A stretch of 64,000 nt of DNA from Terfezia claveryi (taxonomy: Eukaryota > Ascomycota > Pezizomycetes > Pezizales > Pezizaceae). The position numbers were made by a program, and so were the translations under genes. How positions within the stretch are numbered: the first letter of the stretch is position 1; each line of letters starts with the position of its first letter. Positions 12,861-23,701 of the stretch are shown in pieces. The DNA is taken from NCBI GenBank assembly GCA_015179025.1, contig WHUX01000022.1:372001-436000 (forward strand). The letters run 5' to 3'. A model generated the notes under the pieces. It was not told the DNA's origin. It saw only the letters and a program-made list of their open reading frames with translations, and ran no database searches.

Positions 12861-14647
12861 CTATAGCAGAAGTTGGAGAGGGTTCTCGACAACCTGGTAA
12901 CAATGTTAGTTGGATACATCCTCATTACAACGTGTGGGGCGTACAATTCAACAAACTTACCTGCTTCAACACCTTCATGAACTCTGCACCAACGGCCCCG
13001 TCAACAGCCCTGTGATCAAACGATCCATTGACTACAATCTGCTGCTCCCACTGAATTCCACCGTCCTCAGCCTCAACTGGCACTTTGGTCACGGTACCAA
13101 CAGCCAAGATCGCCGCCTGAGGTGGGTTAACGATAGCAGTGAACCTATCCACAGCTGGGTTCATGCCCATGTTGGAGATAGTGAAAGTACCTCCTTGGTA
13201 CTCCTCTGGCTTGAGCTTGCTCTCCTTTGCCTTGGCGCCGAGAGCCTTGACTTCAGCGGAAATTGACTCAAGACCACGAGCATGAGCAGACTTGACAATG
13301 GGGGTCATCAAGCCGACGGGGGTAGCGACAGCAACGGAGATGTCGGCAACACTGTATTGCCTGATCACACCCTCCGCCTCAAGCCAAGAGGAGTTCACTT
13401 GAGGAACCTTGATGAGAGCGTGGGCAGAAGCCTTGATGATGAAATCGTTAACGGAGAGCTTGTACTTGCCATCAGCCTGAGCATTGAGGGCCTCCCTCAG
13501 TTTAAGGAGCTTAGAGACATTGAGGGTCGTCTGAACGTAGTAGTGGGGAGCAGTGTTTTTGGATTGGGTAAGGCGAGTTGCAATGGTTTTTCGCATGGCA
13601 GTTAGGGGTATATCTGTATAAGTAGTACCTGGGGCAGCTGGGGCAATTCCGCCAGGAGCAGCGGCACCTGATGACTGATAGTTCTCAACATCAGCCTTGG
13701 TGATCCTCCCATTCTCGCCAGTTCCCTTGATGTTCTTGAGCGGAATGCCGTTCTCCAAGGCAAACTTCTTGGCGGCTGGGGAAGCAAAAATCCTATCTCT
13801 CTCCAGGACGGTCTCCAATGGCTTCCCGCTAGACTCAGGCTCTTGGGACTGTGGCTGAGGGGCGGAAGTCTCCTTCTTTGGCGGTTCGGAAGAATCAAGG
13901 ACTTCCTCCTTTGGTGGTGGTGATGGTGCCTTGGCTCCGCCAGCGTCTTCTATGGTGAAGTTCTCGAAAGCAGGAACATCACCTGCGTCATCAACGTAGA
14001 CGGCAATGGGCTATGAATTGTCAATCCCGTCCCTTCCAGTAATATATCCGATGACGGGCTCAGAAAAACCTACGTTCCCAACAGCAACATCCTTCTCACC
14101 GCTGGGCACCAAGATCTTTGCCAAAACACCATCATCTTGGAACTCAAAGTCCATCTGGGCCTTATCAGTCTCAATCTCCACAAGCACTTCTCCTGGTGAC
14201 AATGTGTCTCCAGGCTGCTTGTTCCATGCCCCAATATTTCCAGCCGTCATTGTGGGAGAAAGAGCAGGCATCTTAATAATGGTGTGTCGTGGGAAAGCTA
14301 AATTTGGGGATATGTAAGCTGGTGTGTTCTAGCAATCGGTTGAATTAGAAGGAAAATCACACATTTCGAGGCATAGTATCGAGATAGTAAAGAGGATAGT
14401 GACTGAGGCTGGTTCTTGCTATATCAAAGTAGTCAGTGAAGCAGCTCAATTGGGGTGCGATCTCTTCTGCTATTCAGGTCCCAGCGGGCTTCGCACGCCC
14501 CACCTTATCCCCCACTATCACAGAAACCAACGTTCAAAGTACTCACATCCCACTCTCAGGCCTGCTCACAGTATTTCTCACCAGCGCCGACACACCGCTA
14601 GTTCGCAGGCAAGCTACTCTCCTCGCAAATATCGCGGCAGCAGACAT
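12861..14647 (-). CDS. LAT1: Dihydrolipoamide acetyltransferase, E2 of the pyruvate dehydrogenase complex (487 aa, 5 exons)
   Basis: Exons (minus): 14647-14547, 14418-14363, 14297-14074, 14010-12961, 12893-12861. Exon 1 encodes the mitochondrial leader ([18 protein letters not shown]); exon 2 ends RYYASK. The lipoyl domain begins [13 protein letters not shown] with lipoyl-lysine [10 protein letters not shown] at about residue 98. A Pro/Ala/Glu linker follows, then the E1/E3-binding domain ([20 protein letters not shown]). The catalytic domain ends [15 protein letters not shown] (catalytic His about 460, Asp about 464). The last 10 codons ([10 protein letters not shown]) sit in a separate exon; reading through the intron gives a false C-terminus. 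The enzyme transfers acetyl groups to CoA in the mitochondrial matrix and forms the complex core. The exon 2 donor (GTGTGA) is weak; the other junctions are strong. Confidence 0.96.
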
Positions 14648-15998
14648 TAGATATAACGGGGGGATGTTGTAAAGAGGGTGGAGATGTACCACAGACTGCG
14701 ATCTACTGGAAGAGGGGAGCAAAAATATGGACGCCTAACGGGAATGGAGAACCTGTTCCCTCGTCGTCCGATGTCGTGACGTGAAATTCTAGATGGCGAT
14801 GTTGTGTGATTAAGATTTTGTTACCACTAAGTTGTTTCCGCTCTCTTGGAACCTGGTGAGCTTTTTTTCCGTTGGGCTGGGTTGCATCGTCAGGGGCGGC
14901 TAGTGATCTTTTGGCTTAGCAGGGCGGGGACTCTTTTATTCCCAACATTTTGCTCTAAGAAAATCTATGCAGGACGGAGGACTTAAATATCGGAGCCCTT
15001 TGTTTCATGAAGTTGTCGACTCTCGAATAGAAGTACAGACTATAAAGTCATTTCTCTGTCCATCACCTATCATCCCGCTATAACCACTGAGCCCATGCAC
15101 AATTTGTAAGAAAACCATACACAGAACTTTTGTCACCACAGTGAATGTATATGCAGTGCATACAAATATACTTAAGTAGAGTGACTTGCTAGTCACGAAT
15201 TCCCTAGACATGTTTGGTAGTACTCAATCTCCTCTTATTTCAACAGGTGATGTCGAGCATAATCTAGGAACTCACCTATTTACGAAAGTAAAAAGCAGTG
15301 CTACAACGATTGTGCTGAAGTGCATCGGATTTTTTGGAATTGATATATTTGAGTGGTCAATGGGATTGGAGTCCGTCGCATTATAATATAGTAATATAAT
15401 ATTTCTGAGACTAGAAGTTGGAGGGCAACTCTATAACTCTCGGTACTGGTGTATCATGATCATAATCACTACCACTTTCGATATACATATGTATCTCCTT
15501 TTCAGCGCAGCCAGATATGCTGTTCAGCGGTGAATGCCGCGTCTCCATAACTACCCTACTGAGCAGGGTAGCTAGGCCGCAGACCCTTTTTTCACGGCCC
15601 AAGCTCTGCATATACATATGCATTGATCTGGAACGTCAGAGCAAGACATATCGTCAGATACTTCAAGTTTGCAGCGGTAAGCCTTGCTAGAGTCGGTGAA
15701 GAAATGAATATGTTTAGCTATTATATACCTCGATATCCGATATTGAAGTATAAGTGATGCGATCCAAAGCCTCTCATTCAGAATTCTCAATAAACCCACG
15801 AATCCCGAGTCACTCGCTTTGGGCCACTCTCGTACAGTTACGGAGAGCTTGTAGATGATGCACCCTGAGACCCTGTTGTTCATTTGGTATTTGGTATGCT
15901 AAATAACCATAACAAATGAAAAGATAGGGGTTAACGGAACTACCCTATAAACCTTTCAAGCAAACTCACCCTCCCCATTTACCACTCCAATATATAAT
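14648..15998. other. Intergenic, no gene recognised
   Basis: About 1.35 kb between PDH E2 (5' side) and the 3' end of the GMF gene. The first ~300 bp should hold the E2 promoter. Short open frames on both strands have no family resemblance. Confidence 0.6.
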
Positions 15999-16596
15999 TC
16001 ACCCCTCCAAAACCTCCTTAACCCCCTTCACCTCCTCCTCCTCACTCACCTCCAATACCCTCCCCACCCCCGCCGTCGCCCGCATCAACTCCCTCGCCCC
16101 CGCATATAGCATCCTCAACTCACTATTCGCCGTCTGCGGCATATAATACAGAAGAACATACGGGACTGTTTCTCTGCCAGAGGATTTGAGCGTTATGGGG
16201 TGGGAGAGGAGTACGAAGCGGGGGGAGCTCGGGGGGAGCTCGGAGGCGAGGGTGCTGAGGTCGACGTAGATTTTTGGGGCGTCGGTGGAGGGGGAGGCGT
16301 GGATTTCTTGCGTCTGCTTGTTGATTTCGTCTGGGGGGTTGTTAGTGATGTGGGGGCGGGGGAAGGGGGGAAGGGGGGAAGGGGGGAAGGGGGAAGGGGA
16401 GGGGGGAAGGGGGTGTACAGATTACGGCTTGGGGCTTGGAGGCGCGGGAGGTGCCTAGGCGGAATTTCTTGAGGGCGTTGAGGGTTTCGGGGGTGAAGGA
16501 GTAGAGGCGGGCTTCGGAAGAGCTGAACTAGGTAGGTAGTGGTGCAATGTATGTTAGCTGGTGCAGAAGCTTTACTGAGAGCAAAGAGGTTACCAT
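15999..16596 (-). CDS. GMF/Aim7-family ADF-homology protein, Arp2/3 regulator (about 147 aa, 3 exons)
   Basis: Minus-strand exons 16527-16419 and 16330-15999 are firm: the intron GTACAC..CCAG splits a Tyr codon (QAVI-Y-EINKQTQEI). Upstream, either the ATG at 16596-16594 stands alone before GTAACC..CCTAG, or exon 1 runs seven codons to 16576 before GTAAAG; both give phase 0. The protein reads SSSEARLYSFTPETLNALKK, FRLGTSRASKPQAVI, LASELPPSSPRFVLLSHPIT, VPYVLLYYMPQTANSELRML, YAGARELMRATAGVGRVLE. That is the single ADF-H domain of glia maturation factor, which debranches actin networks by binding Arp2/3. Length matches yeast Aim7 (149). The intron between exons 2 and 3 is an almost pure C/T tract on the coding strand. 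It is divergent from the pfkB gene. Confidence 0.9.
16331..16418 (-). other. GMF intron made of a C-rich minisatellite
   Basis: The 88-bp intron is mostly repeated GGGGGGAAG on the plus strand (CTTCCCCCC on the coding strand), about seven units at 16360-16410. It gives an extreme polypyrimidine tract before the acceptor. Confidence 0.85.
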
Positions 16597-16815
16597 GATT
16601 ATGGTTTGATTGCTGAGGAGAAAAAGAGCTGGGGATGCGAAAGGTGGATCTGTAAGGTAGCAGAGGCCTGGAGTTTTATATACTCTGGGATAGCTAGTAG
16701 TATCGTACGTGTTCAATAGCAAAGTTCGAAATATTGAATGGTTGTTCTGAAAGCTTGGTGGGGCCCGTCACGTGGAGATAATCCTTCAAGGTTGCAGATT
16801 CACGTTCAACAATAG
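16597..16815. promoter_or_regulatory. Divergent promoter of GMF and pfkB genes
   Basis: Only 219 bp separate the two start codons on opposite strands, so both must share this interval. GTTTTATATACTCTGG (about 16672) is a candidate TATA-like stretch for the minus-strand gene. CACGTGGAG (about 16770) contains a CACGTG E-box palindrome. Confidence 0.5.
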
Positions 16816-18355
16816 ATGCCAACTACTCCTCCCATGAGTCCGGCAGCAGCTTCCCAAGGCACTCTCCGTGCGCTGCCACAACCTCAGAGTATGTCTACCG
16901 GTACGGCAGCAAGAGTGGATCAAGCTGGATGCACGGAGCTCTCGCCCTCTGGGATTCTACCTGATGAACTCGACTGCGTCACCATGGGGATGTTTATCAT
17001 TGGTACCAACACTACCCATCCAAAGAACCATAGTTACCTACCTGTGGTATCTACTTAATTAGCTAACCTCACCAGACGAAATCCACTACCCTCCCCCCCG
17101 TCCCCCCCTCTATAACGTCCTCGGTGGCGGCGGCCTCTATACCCTAATTGGCTCCCGCCTCTTACTCCCCTCCCCGCACCTCTCCCGCAATACCTCCATG
17201 ATCATCGACCTCGGCTCCGACTTCCCCCCGCACATGCTCACCACCCTCAAATCGCTCAATACCTCCTCCATTTTCCGTCATACCCCGCACCGCCTAACAA
17301 CCCACGGATGGAATAAGTACGGCTCAGAGGCAGACCCGGATTTTAGGGCATTCAAGTATCTCACACCCAAGATGCGAGTTGAGGTTAAGGATTACTTTGG
17401 GGAAGGGGGAGCGGGGTGGGTTGGAGTGAGGATAAGGGCGCTGCATATGATTTGTTCGCCGGAGAGGGCAGGGAAAAGTGTTAGAGAGTTGTGGACGTTA
17501 CTAGATCAGGCCGATGCCGGACTAAGAGCAAAACCGAGACCACTGGTATTATGGGAACCAATCCCCGATCTATGTACCCCAGAAACTCGAGAGGAAATGT
17601 TCGACGCAGCATCCCTCGTCGATGTAGTCTCACCCAACGACGGAGAACTAGCCGGCTTCTTTACCGATGAGTTAGCGGAAGAGGAACAGCATACGCGTAC
17701 ACATGAGGAAATTAAGCTCCAGGCTGAACGGCTTGCAAAGAGATTAGCGACGCGGAGGCGAATGTGTGGGGATCCCGACAGAGGCTGTGGCGCGGTTATT
17801 GTGAGATGTGGTGCTTTAGGGTGCTATATAGTCATACAAGACGAACCCAACCCCAACTTCAACTTTGTAGTCGGGGAGAGGAAGAAGGAGGAGAATAATG
17901 AGGGGGGAAATATACCCATCACTGCGTTCTGGCTCCCCGCATATCACGACCATACTCCCGAGAAAGTCGTAGATCCTACCGGCGCCGGCAATGCATTTAT
18001 AGGTGGGTTGGCGATCGGATTACGGCGGCCACTCATACCAGTGAAAGCTGGAGCCTGGAAACGATGGGAGAAATGGCCCGGGGTGAAGAAGTGGGTGGTT
18101 GCTGTTGCGTATGCGAATGTGGCGGCGAGTTTTGTGATTGAGCAGGTTGGGATTCCGGTGGTGACGAGTAGGGAGGGGGAGGAGGAGAGGTGGAATGGGG
18201 AGGTTGTTGGGGAGAGGGTGGTGAGGTATCTTGAGCGAGTAGTGAGGGTGGAAGTAGAGGTGAAGAGGGTGGATGAGCGGGGGAGGGAGATGGTGTGGCT
18301 TGCGGGGGAGGATGAGGAAATAGAAGAGGAATGGGGGAGTGTGGAAGAGGGGTAG
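16816..18355 (+). CDS. pfkB-fold carbohydrate-kinase-like protein, Mak32 type (488 aa, 2 exons)
   Basis: Exons 16816-17002 and 17076-18355. The intron GTACCA..ACCAG splits a Gly/Asp codon so that VTMGMFII continues as DEIHYPPPRPPLYNVLGGGG, the usual start of the Mak32-like family. Later motifs: LVLWEPIPDLCTPE, VDVVSPNDGELAGFF (the sugar-kinase SPNxxE region), AVIVRCGALGCYI, and VVDPTGAGNAFIGGLAIGL, equivalent to pfkB signature 2. The catalytic Asp expected after GAG is Asn here (about residue 368). This is typical of Mak32-like proteins as I recall them, so kinase activity is doubtful. Yeast Mak32 is linked to maintenance of the L-A dsRNA killer virus through structural stability. The C-terminus is Glu-rich. 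The N-terminal 50 residues are poorly conserved and an extra intron there is possible. Confidence 0.88.
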
Positions 18356-18409
18356 GGGGTGTGGGGGCCTAGATATCTCGAAATCTGGGTTCTATGAACT
18401 AGGGAATTT

Positions 18410-18520
18410 GTTACTAGATATTCTCCACCATCAGACTATGGTAAAGTACGGGCATGAGGGAAAGATGTTACTAAATATCCCACCATCGGACAGGGTAAAA
18501 TGAGGGAATGATGTTACCCT
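18410..18520. repeat. Two-unit tandem duplication of about 57 bp
   Basis: GTTACTAGATATTCTCCACC (18412) and TGTTACTAAATATCCCACC (18466) begin two aligned units that both run through CATC-GGACA/AGACTA-GGTAAA and TGAGGGAA. They are diverged, so the duplication is old. Confidence 0.6.
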
Positions 18521-18989
18521 GAGCTTGCTTTACCTTTTAGGTTTAGCTTCTTGGTCAGCTGAAAACGTCATTTAAACTAGCCCATTGATTTCCAAACCTT
18601 TATCTGATTTTCTCCTGCACCTCTCATTAAGCACAAGAACGTTTTTAATATAGAGGGATTTAGCAACTTAGCTAGTTTCTTGTTAACGTTATTGTTCAGT
18701 TTACCATGGCAACCGGAAACAATTTCCGATGTTACAGGTAACGCTTATTAGTAAATAAAAATAGCCGCCACACTTATTGTACCATCAATACCTACCTCGC
18801 TCCCTATCTTTGAATAGTTATCAGAACCTAGCCTCGTATCCAGGTTAATATTTGTAGTGTTCGTGACCTCGCAACTCCCCCAGAGACAACAGACTGGTTA
18901 CTACGAGGCTAATCAGAACCTCCAATATGGCTCAGGATCAAGCTGATCTGAGTGATCTTGTGAGGTAGATCAATCGCAAATTACCCATA

Positions 18990-19196
18990 TACCGCATCCA
19001 CTGGTGTATAACGATCCTTGTCAGTAGTCTGGTTGTTTAAAGACATAGGTAGCATTAGTGCACTTCTCAATAAACTGGGGACCGTCATACCTCAGTGAGC
19101 GTGTTACCATTGCGCTTGGATATCACCTTTACTGTATAAGCTCGACCCTTGTCTTTAAACTTACAAGGACCGTTATACACCAGTGGATGCGGTACA
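18990..19196. repeat. Imperfect foldback with motif insertion in one arm
   Basis: The left arm (ACCGCATCCACTGGTGTATA, 18991) and right arm (TATACACCAGTGGATGCGGT, 19174-19193) are exact reverse complements and stay similar inward to TTTAAAGACA / TGTCTTTAAA. Between CCTTG and TTTAAAG the left arm carries CAGTAGTCTGGTTG; the right arm has only AAG in that place. Confidence 0.85.
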
Positions 19197-20077
19197 ACCT
19201 CCTATGGAACCCCCCCTTCCCCGGAGTGGTGCGACACCAACCCTCAGTGGCAGAACTGGTATTTGATAATACTCGGCAGAAGTGGTGGCAGAGTAAGACT
19301 CGCAGAAGAAAAAAGGGTTAAGCCGTCGCTATAGCTAATGTTGCCTGCTGCCGCCGCTGCTGTCACTGCCATTTAACAACATCAGAACTTGCGAAACCTC
19401 TTTTTTTTTATTCCAGCTAACCATTTGGCTTATTTCCGTTTATAACGATAGCCATAACAATAACAAGAAAAGCTTGCGAAATCCCTCGAAATCCCCTATT
19501 TTCCTACATTTTTGTTGGCTCGTTACCAAGTGAAGTTGCAGTCGGTCCGCCAGTGCATGCACATCCTCTTCAAGTTCTCTGATTTATGTTATTTTTAGCT
19601 GTAATCTGATTGGCTAACCAACCTGGTCACCCTCCCCACTTTCTGTGTACGATTTTCTGATAAAAAGCCAAACTAGAAAATTACAACTTCCGCCGTAGGT
19701 GTGGTGGGGATGTTTTAGAGAATCAGATAATAGGCTACAAACATGGAGGTATCTGATTCTCCCATGCACTACATCCCCTCCGGAGTTCTTTGGGCACACT
19801 ACCAAAGTATGTACTTCTGGTAGACTAAGAGAAACGGGGAAAAAAATAGTCTAAAAGGCGACAGATAATCATGGTGTAAGAAAGAATCAGATAACTAGGT
19901 TATGTACTTGATTTTCATGTGGCTGACCAAGTAAATATACATCTTATTCTTTCATGCACTGGTACAGTGGAGAAATGTTCAGTAGGGACCGAGGTGGTGA
20001 CGTATACCTGCCTATACCGTACGTAGGTACACCAATCGTGCAGGTTATAATCTGTCCGCGGGGGCATACATGGCGAG

Positions 20078-20110
20078 ATTGATAAAGTGCCAACCAGACT
20101 ATTGATAAAG
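20078..20110 (+). mobile_element. Ultra-short insertion, 13-bp core in a 10-bp duplication
   Basis: ATTGATAAAG (20078-20087), core TGCCAACCAGACT (20088-20100), ATTGATAAAG again (20101-20110). The duplicated target is perfect. See the first finding. Confidence 0.7.
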
Positions 20111-20254
20111 GTACTTTCGGAGTACGCTATTGGTAATCCCAGCCAATACAAACTCAGAATTTTGAGCACACATGAATTCCTCCCATATTCAATTACAAGT
20201 ACTGCACAAGCCAATACATACGCGAACCCCTCCCCCCCCATATGGAAGAAAGTA

Positions 20255-20319
20255 GTAGTCTGGTTGGATTGGGGTCGTATTAGTCTGACGGTCGTAGGAC
20301 CTGGTGACAACCAGACTAC
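20255..20319. repeat. 65-bp foldback ending in the TAGTCTGGTTG motif
   Basis: GTAGTCTGGTTG at 20255-20266 is the exact reverse complement of CAACCAGACTAC at 20308-20319. This is the only place where the motif appears as two close inverted ends. No flanking duplication was found. Confidence 0.7.
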
Positions 20320-20399
20320 TTATGCTCATATCCCTGGCATGCTTACCCGGGTAGGCTGCGAGGGGAAAGTACGGGGGTACGAGACTAGTGCGGGGCATT

Positions 20400-20446
20400 G
20401 TTCAATGTCAAAGGAGGGTGTTGTGCCAACCAGACTAGTTCAATGT
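20400..20446 (+). mobile_element. Ultra-short insertion, 29-bp core in a 9-bp duplication
   Basis: GTTCAATGT (20400-20408) and GTTCAATGT (20438-20446) flank a 29-bp core that ends in TTGTGCCAACCAGACTA. The inner part (GGAGGGTG) is shared with the copy at 22231. Confidence 0.65.
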
Positions 20447-21076
20447 GGGCGGCCTCAGTTATTATTCAAGTTAGCTTCATACCTAACTACCCACTAGCCG
20501 CAAACAAAATATAGTAAGGTTGGATGACTGATTTGACCCATGTTAACTACTTTTGGCACGGTATTCTTCACCTGTTTATTTTCACACCTTCCAATTGTTC
20601 ATCAACAATTGAAGGGATCATGTTCTGCATCCCCCCTCTAGGTGGTACTCTAGATCCTAGTCAGCGTGAGATATGCGTTCACGAGGGATAATATAAGCTG
20701 GCCAGCTGACGAATGCTTCATTTGCATTAGACAAGCACAAAGGCATTCGAGACGTTCCACTAAAGACAAAACATCACTTACTAATTATTGATCTGGGACT
20801 GTGCTGGTACATCAACCTACCCTGAAGCAAGTTTTTAAACGAACAACATATAACCCCAAGTATATATATTGCCATTCAAAAGTTCCTAGTGACATCCGGC
20901 CCCTTCGCCTAATCGGAAAGCGTGTACTCACTCCTCCACATCAAAGACCCCCAGTGGATTCTAGAACATATTTCATAAATCTTACATCCTCTAATTATAA
21001 GCTAAGTTGAAGATTCAGAAAACTTTGAGGGTGCGAGGTTGGAGACCATCTACGTACCCGGATCTAATGCATGATG

Positions 21077-21145
21077 GTACAGTTAGGTAGCAATGAATTT
21101 GGTACCCCCCTTGCATGTACCAAATTTATTGCCACCTAACTGTAC
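21077..21145. repeat. 69-bp hairpin element
   Basis: 29-nt arms (21077-21105 and 21117-21145) beginning GTACAGTTAGG and ending CCTAACTGTAC differ at two positions and are separated by an 11-nt loop. It is either a tiny foldback transposon or a hairpin-RNA source. Confidence 0.85.
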
Positions 21146-22163
21146 TTGTCCACGGTAAGAGCGAAAGATGGAATGGGAAGGGCTAGGATAAGTCTGGCTA
21201 GGCCTCTATATATCTGAAGGAAGGAGGGTGAGTGCCAATCCCTTATCCAGACCCACCAAATGCAAAAGGTATCTTTCATGGTTCGGGAGTGAACGTACAC
21301 GCCAAAAAGGGGAAGATCCGTCTGAGCTGAATTCTAGCACTCTATGTAAGGATGAGGTTTCCTTTGACAAATACCAGTCATGAAAGCGATTAAGGTATTA
21401 TACAGGATATTGACTATGATGTAGGGCAACCAGGACATGCTGAGGTAAAGGAAATACCACAAGATATCGATAGCTGGTTGTGGAGACTCAATCCAGTACA
21501 TTATAGTTTGGTCAAGGGAGAGTTGGTACCCACCCTCCAGGGGACGATACAGTCAGGTGGCAAACACAAATATTTCAGAGTTGGCTCTGGATATCTAGTA
21601 TGATAGGGAACATCTAGGTAGTGTAGGTTTGATTGTCTTCAGTTTCGCAATTTGACTGAATTTGTACTACTACTACTTATAAATACGAGAGGCCGCTAGA
21701 ATTCGTATATGGGCTTCAGAAACTGAATAGCGTTTAGCAACTCTCTGTTTTTTTGCTGACAGTATATGGTAGTCTGTGCATGCCGGCGATATTTCAGGCC
21801 TGTTCCCTGCGTATTGTTATGAAATCACTCTTCCCAGTAATCTCAACATTGAAAAGTTTGAGCATCTAAAAATACGCAAGAAATATATTATTTCTGTATG
21901 GCAAGAGGATTTTTAAAGCTACGGTTGTACAAGTGCTCGGTGTGATGGTTTCTCACAGCTGTGTCTACCAATAGCAAGTCCCTACATGTACTACATCAGT
22001 TGTCTCGGAGCAGATGAGCTTGAGCGTAACCCTCGATAGTGATACTTGCTTGACAATTGGGACATTGCGTGCGCAGTTGTTAAACGATACTTTAGAGTTC
22101 AACGAATGCCTTACCCTCAATAGTACATTTGATCAACGTCAACGTCCATAAACGGAAACCACT

Positions 22164-22266
22164 AAACCAATATGGTTGTGCCAACTTTGGCCTCGTTCCG
22201 AGGGGCTTTGCCAACCAGACTAAACCATGGCTGTGGAGGGTGCTGCCAACCAGACTAAAACCATGG
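22164..22266 (+). mobile_element. Two serial ultra-short insertions in one AAACCATGG target
   Basis: AAACCA(ATA)TGG at 22164, AAACCATGG at 22222-22230 and AAACCATGG at 22258-22266 flank two cores, 22176-22221 and 22231-22257. Both cores end in GCCAACCAGACTA. The first also begins TTGTGCCAAC. Confidence 0.65.
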
Positions 22267-23701
22267 GCCTACTTTATCTTACAAAACTAGACTAGTAACT
22301 TCCTGATATAAACGATGATCTTGAGCCAACTACTTAGTCTCAATCAGACCCTCGTAGAGGCAACTACTGTAAGTTAGATTATGTTGACAAGTCGTACCTT
22401 TGTTTTCCATCTGCTCTGACCAGCTATGTTTTCTATCTACTGACCCAGCCAAAAGCGTTGGCTCTTTTACAACGGCAACAGAAAATTGGCCCATAGACAA
22501 GGAACGGAAGGCATAATATTGTCGAATATCCTAAAGTCGAATCCGCCATATGATAACTATCTTAGGTTTAAGCTAAGCTTCACTATTTTTGCTATATTCC
22601 ACATGTGGCTTCACGATTAACACCTCAATGGTAACCGGCTGAAACTAGGAAATAAACCAACGTTATCGATTGCAACTAGCATAATATGGCAGACTCTCCC
22701 ACTTCTATTCATTTTATAAAATTACTCCAAGGAGCTTTAAACACATATATGACTTACATTGACACATACCAAATATGTGTAATCTGTAAAAATAGAAGTC
22801 AGATCGACGGAGATACTTTTAGGTACTAATGCACCTTTGAATATAGAAACTTGATTGACCTGCTTGCGGTGACCTAGATATATCTGAATTCGACGTGTCC
22901 GTTTTCAACCTTTTTGGAGAACTGTTCTACTATTCATACGTCGTGCTAGGCAGAGGGATAGCATATTCAGATCCTAGGGCATTAAGAGTCATAGACATGA
23001 ACTTGAAGTTCCGATACATGCCTGTTAACAGACGGCCTCACAACCAAAATTTTAACAGTCCATATTCGATTACGTTCTTCACACGTGACCGTGGGAATGA
23101 CTAAGCCGGCATCTTCGAGATCTCACCGCCAAAAATTTCACTGTTCAAAGGCCCAGTTTCATTCGTCAAAGACCTCCCCATCTACGAACACAGCTTCAGT
23201 TACCGATCTGCGCTATATCGTCTACTTCATCTACTCCTCGGCGAGAAAAGAGGAATCATATATCTCTCCGCTACCCAAGGAACCATCTATCAGGCTTAAT
23301 TGTGATTGGTATGTCTGGCCTTGTCCTTCCTCAGTAATTGAACACCACCCCTTCCTTTGTACCGCAGCCACACCTGCTATCTACTCGCCTGTCACACATA
23401 CGACACACTACACCACATACATAGATAGACAAGACATATCGTTGCTCATTTCCATCCGTTGAATGCTTGCATTCATCAGTACCATCATCATTATTGCCAT
23501 CTTCTTCCACAGCCAGCCCAACTCATTGCCATAATTTCTCGGAAAAAGCAGGCCTGGGATTTCATTCACAGATCAAAGAGGCGAGAGCAGTCAAGTAGGA
23601 CTAGGGATTTACTTGCTAATTGTTTGCATTAGCCGACACAGACGGACACGCACTTGGACCAAGCTAACACAAGCATTCACTTTACATTGATCGAATCTCA
23701 A

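Larger units (their letters stand above)
18356..23701. other. 5.3-kb gene-free, repeat-filled gap
   Basis: No protein family recognised on either strand. It contains a short tandem duplication (18410-18520), an inverted repeat (18990-19196), a 69-bp hairpin (21077-21145) and seven copies of the TGCCAACCAGACTA motif listed separately. The last few hundred bases (about 23400-23700) include TC-rich DNA that probably forms the GYF gene promoter. Confidence 0.7.

Noticed and set aside
12925..12960. PDH E2 ending [11 protein letters not shown]
   Set aside because: It is an intron read-through. The spliced end [10 protein letters not shown] is the normal family terminus.
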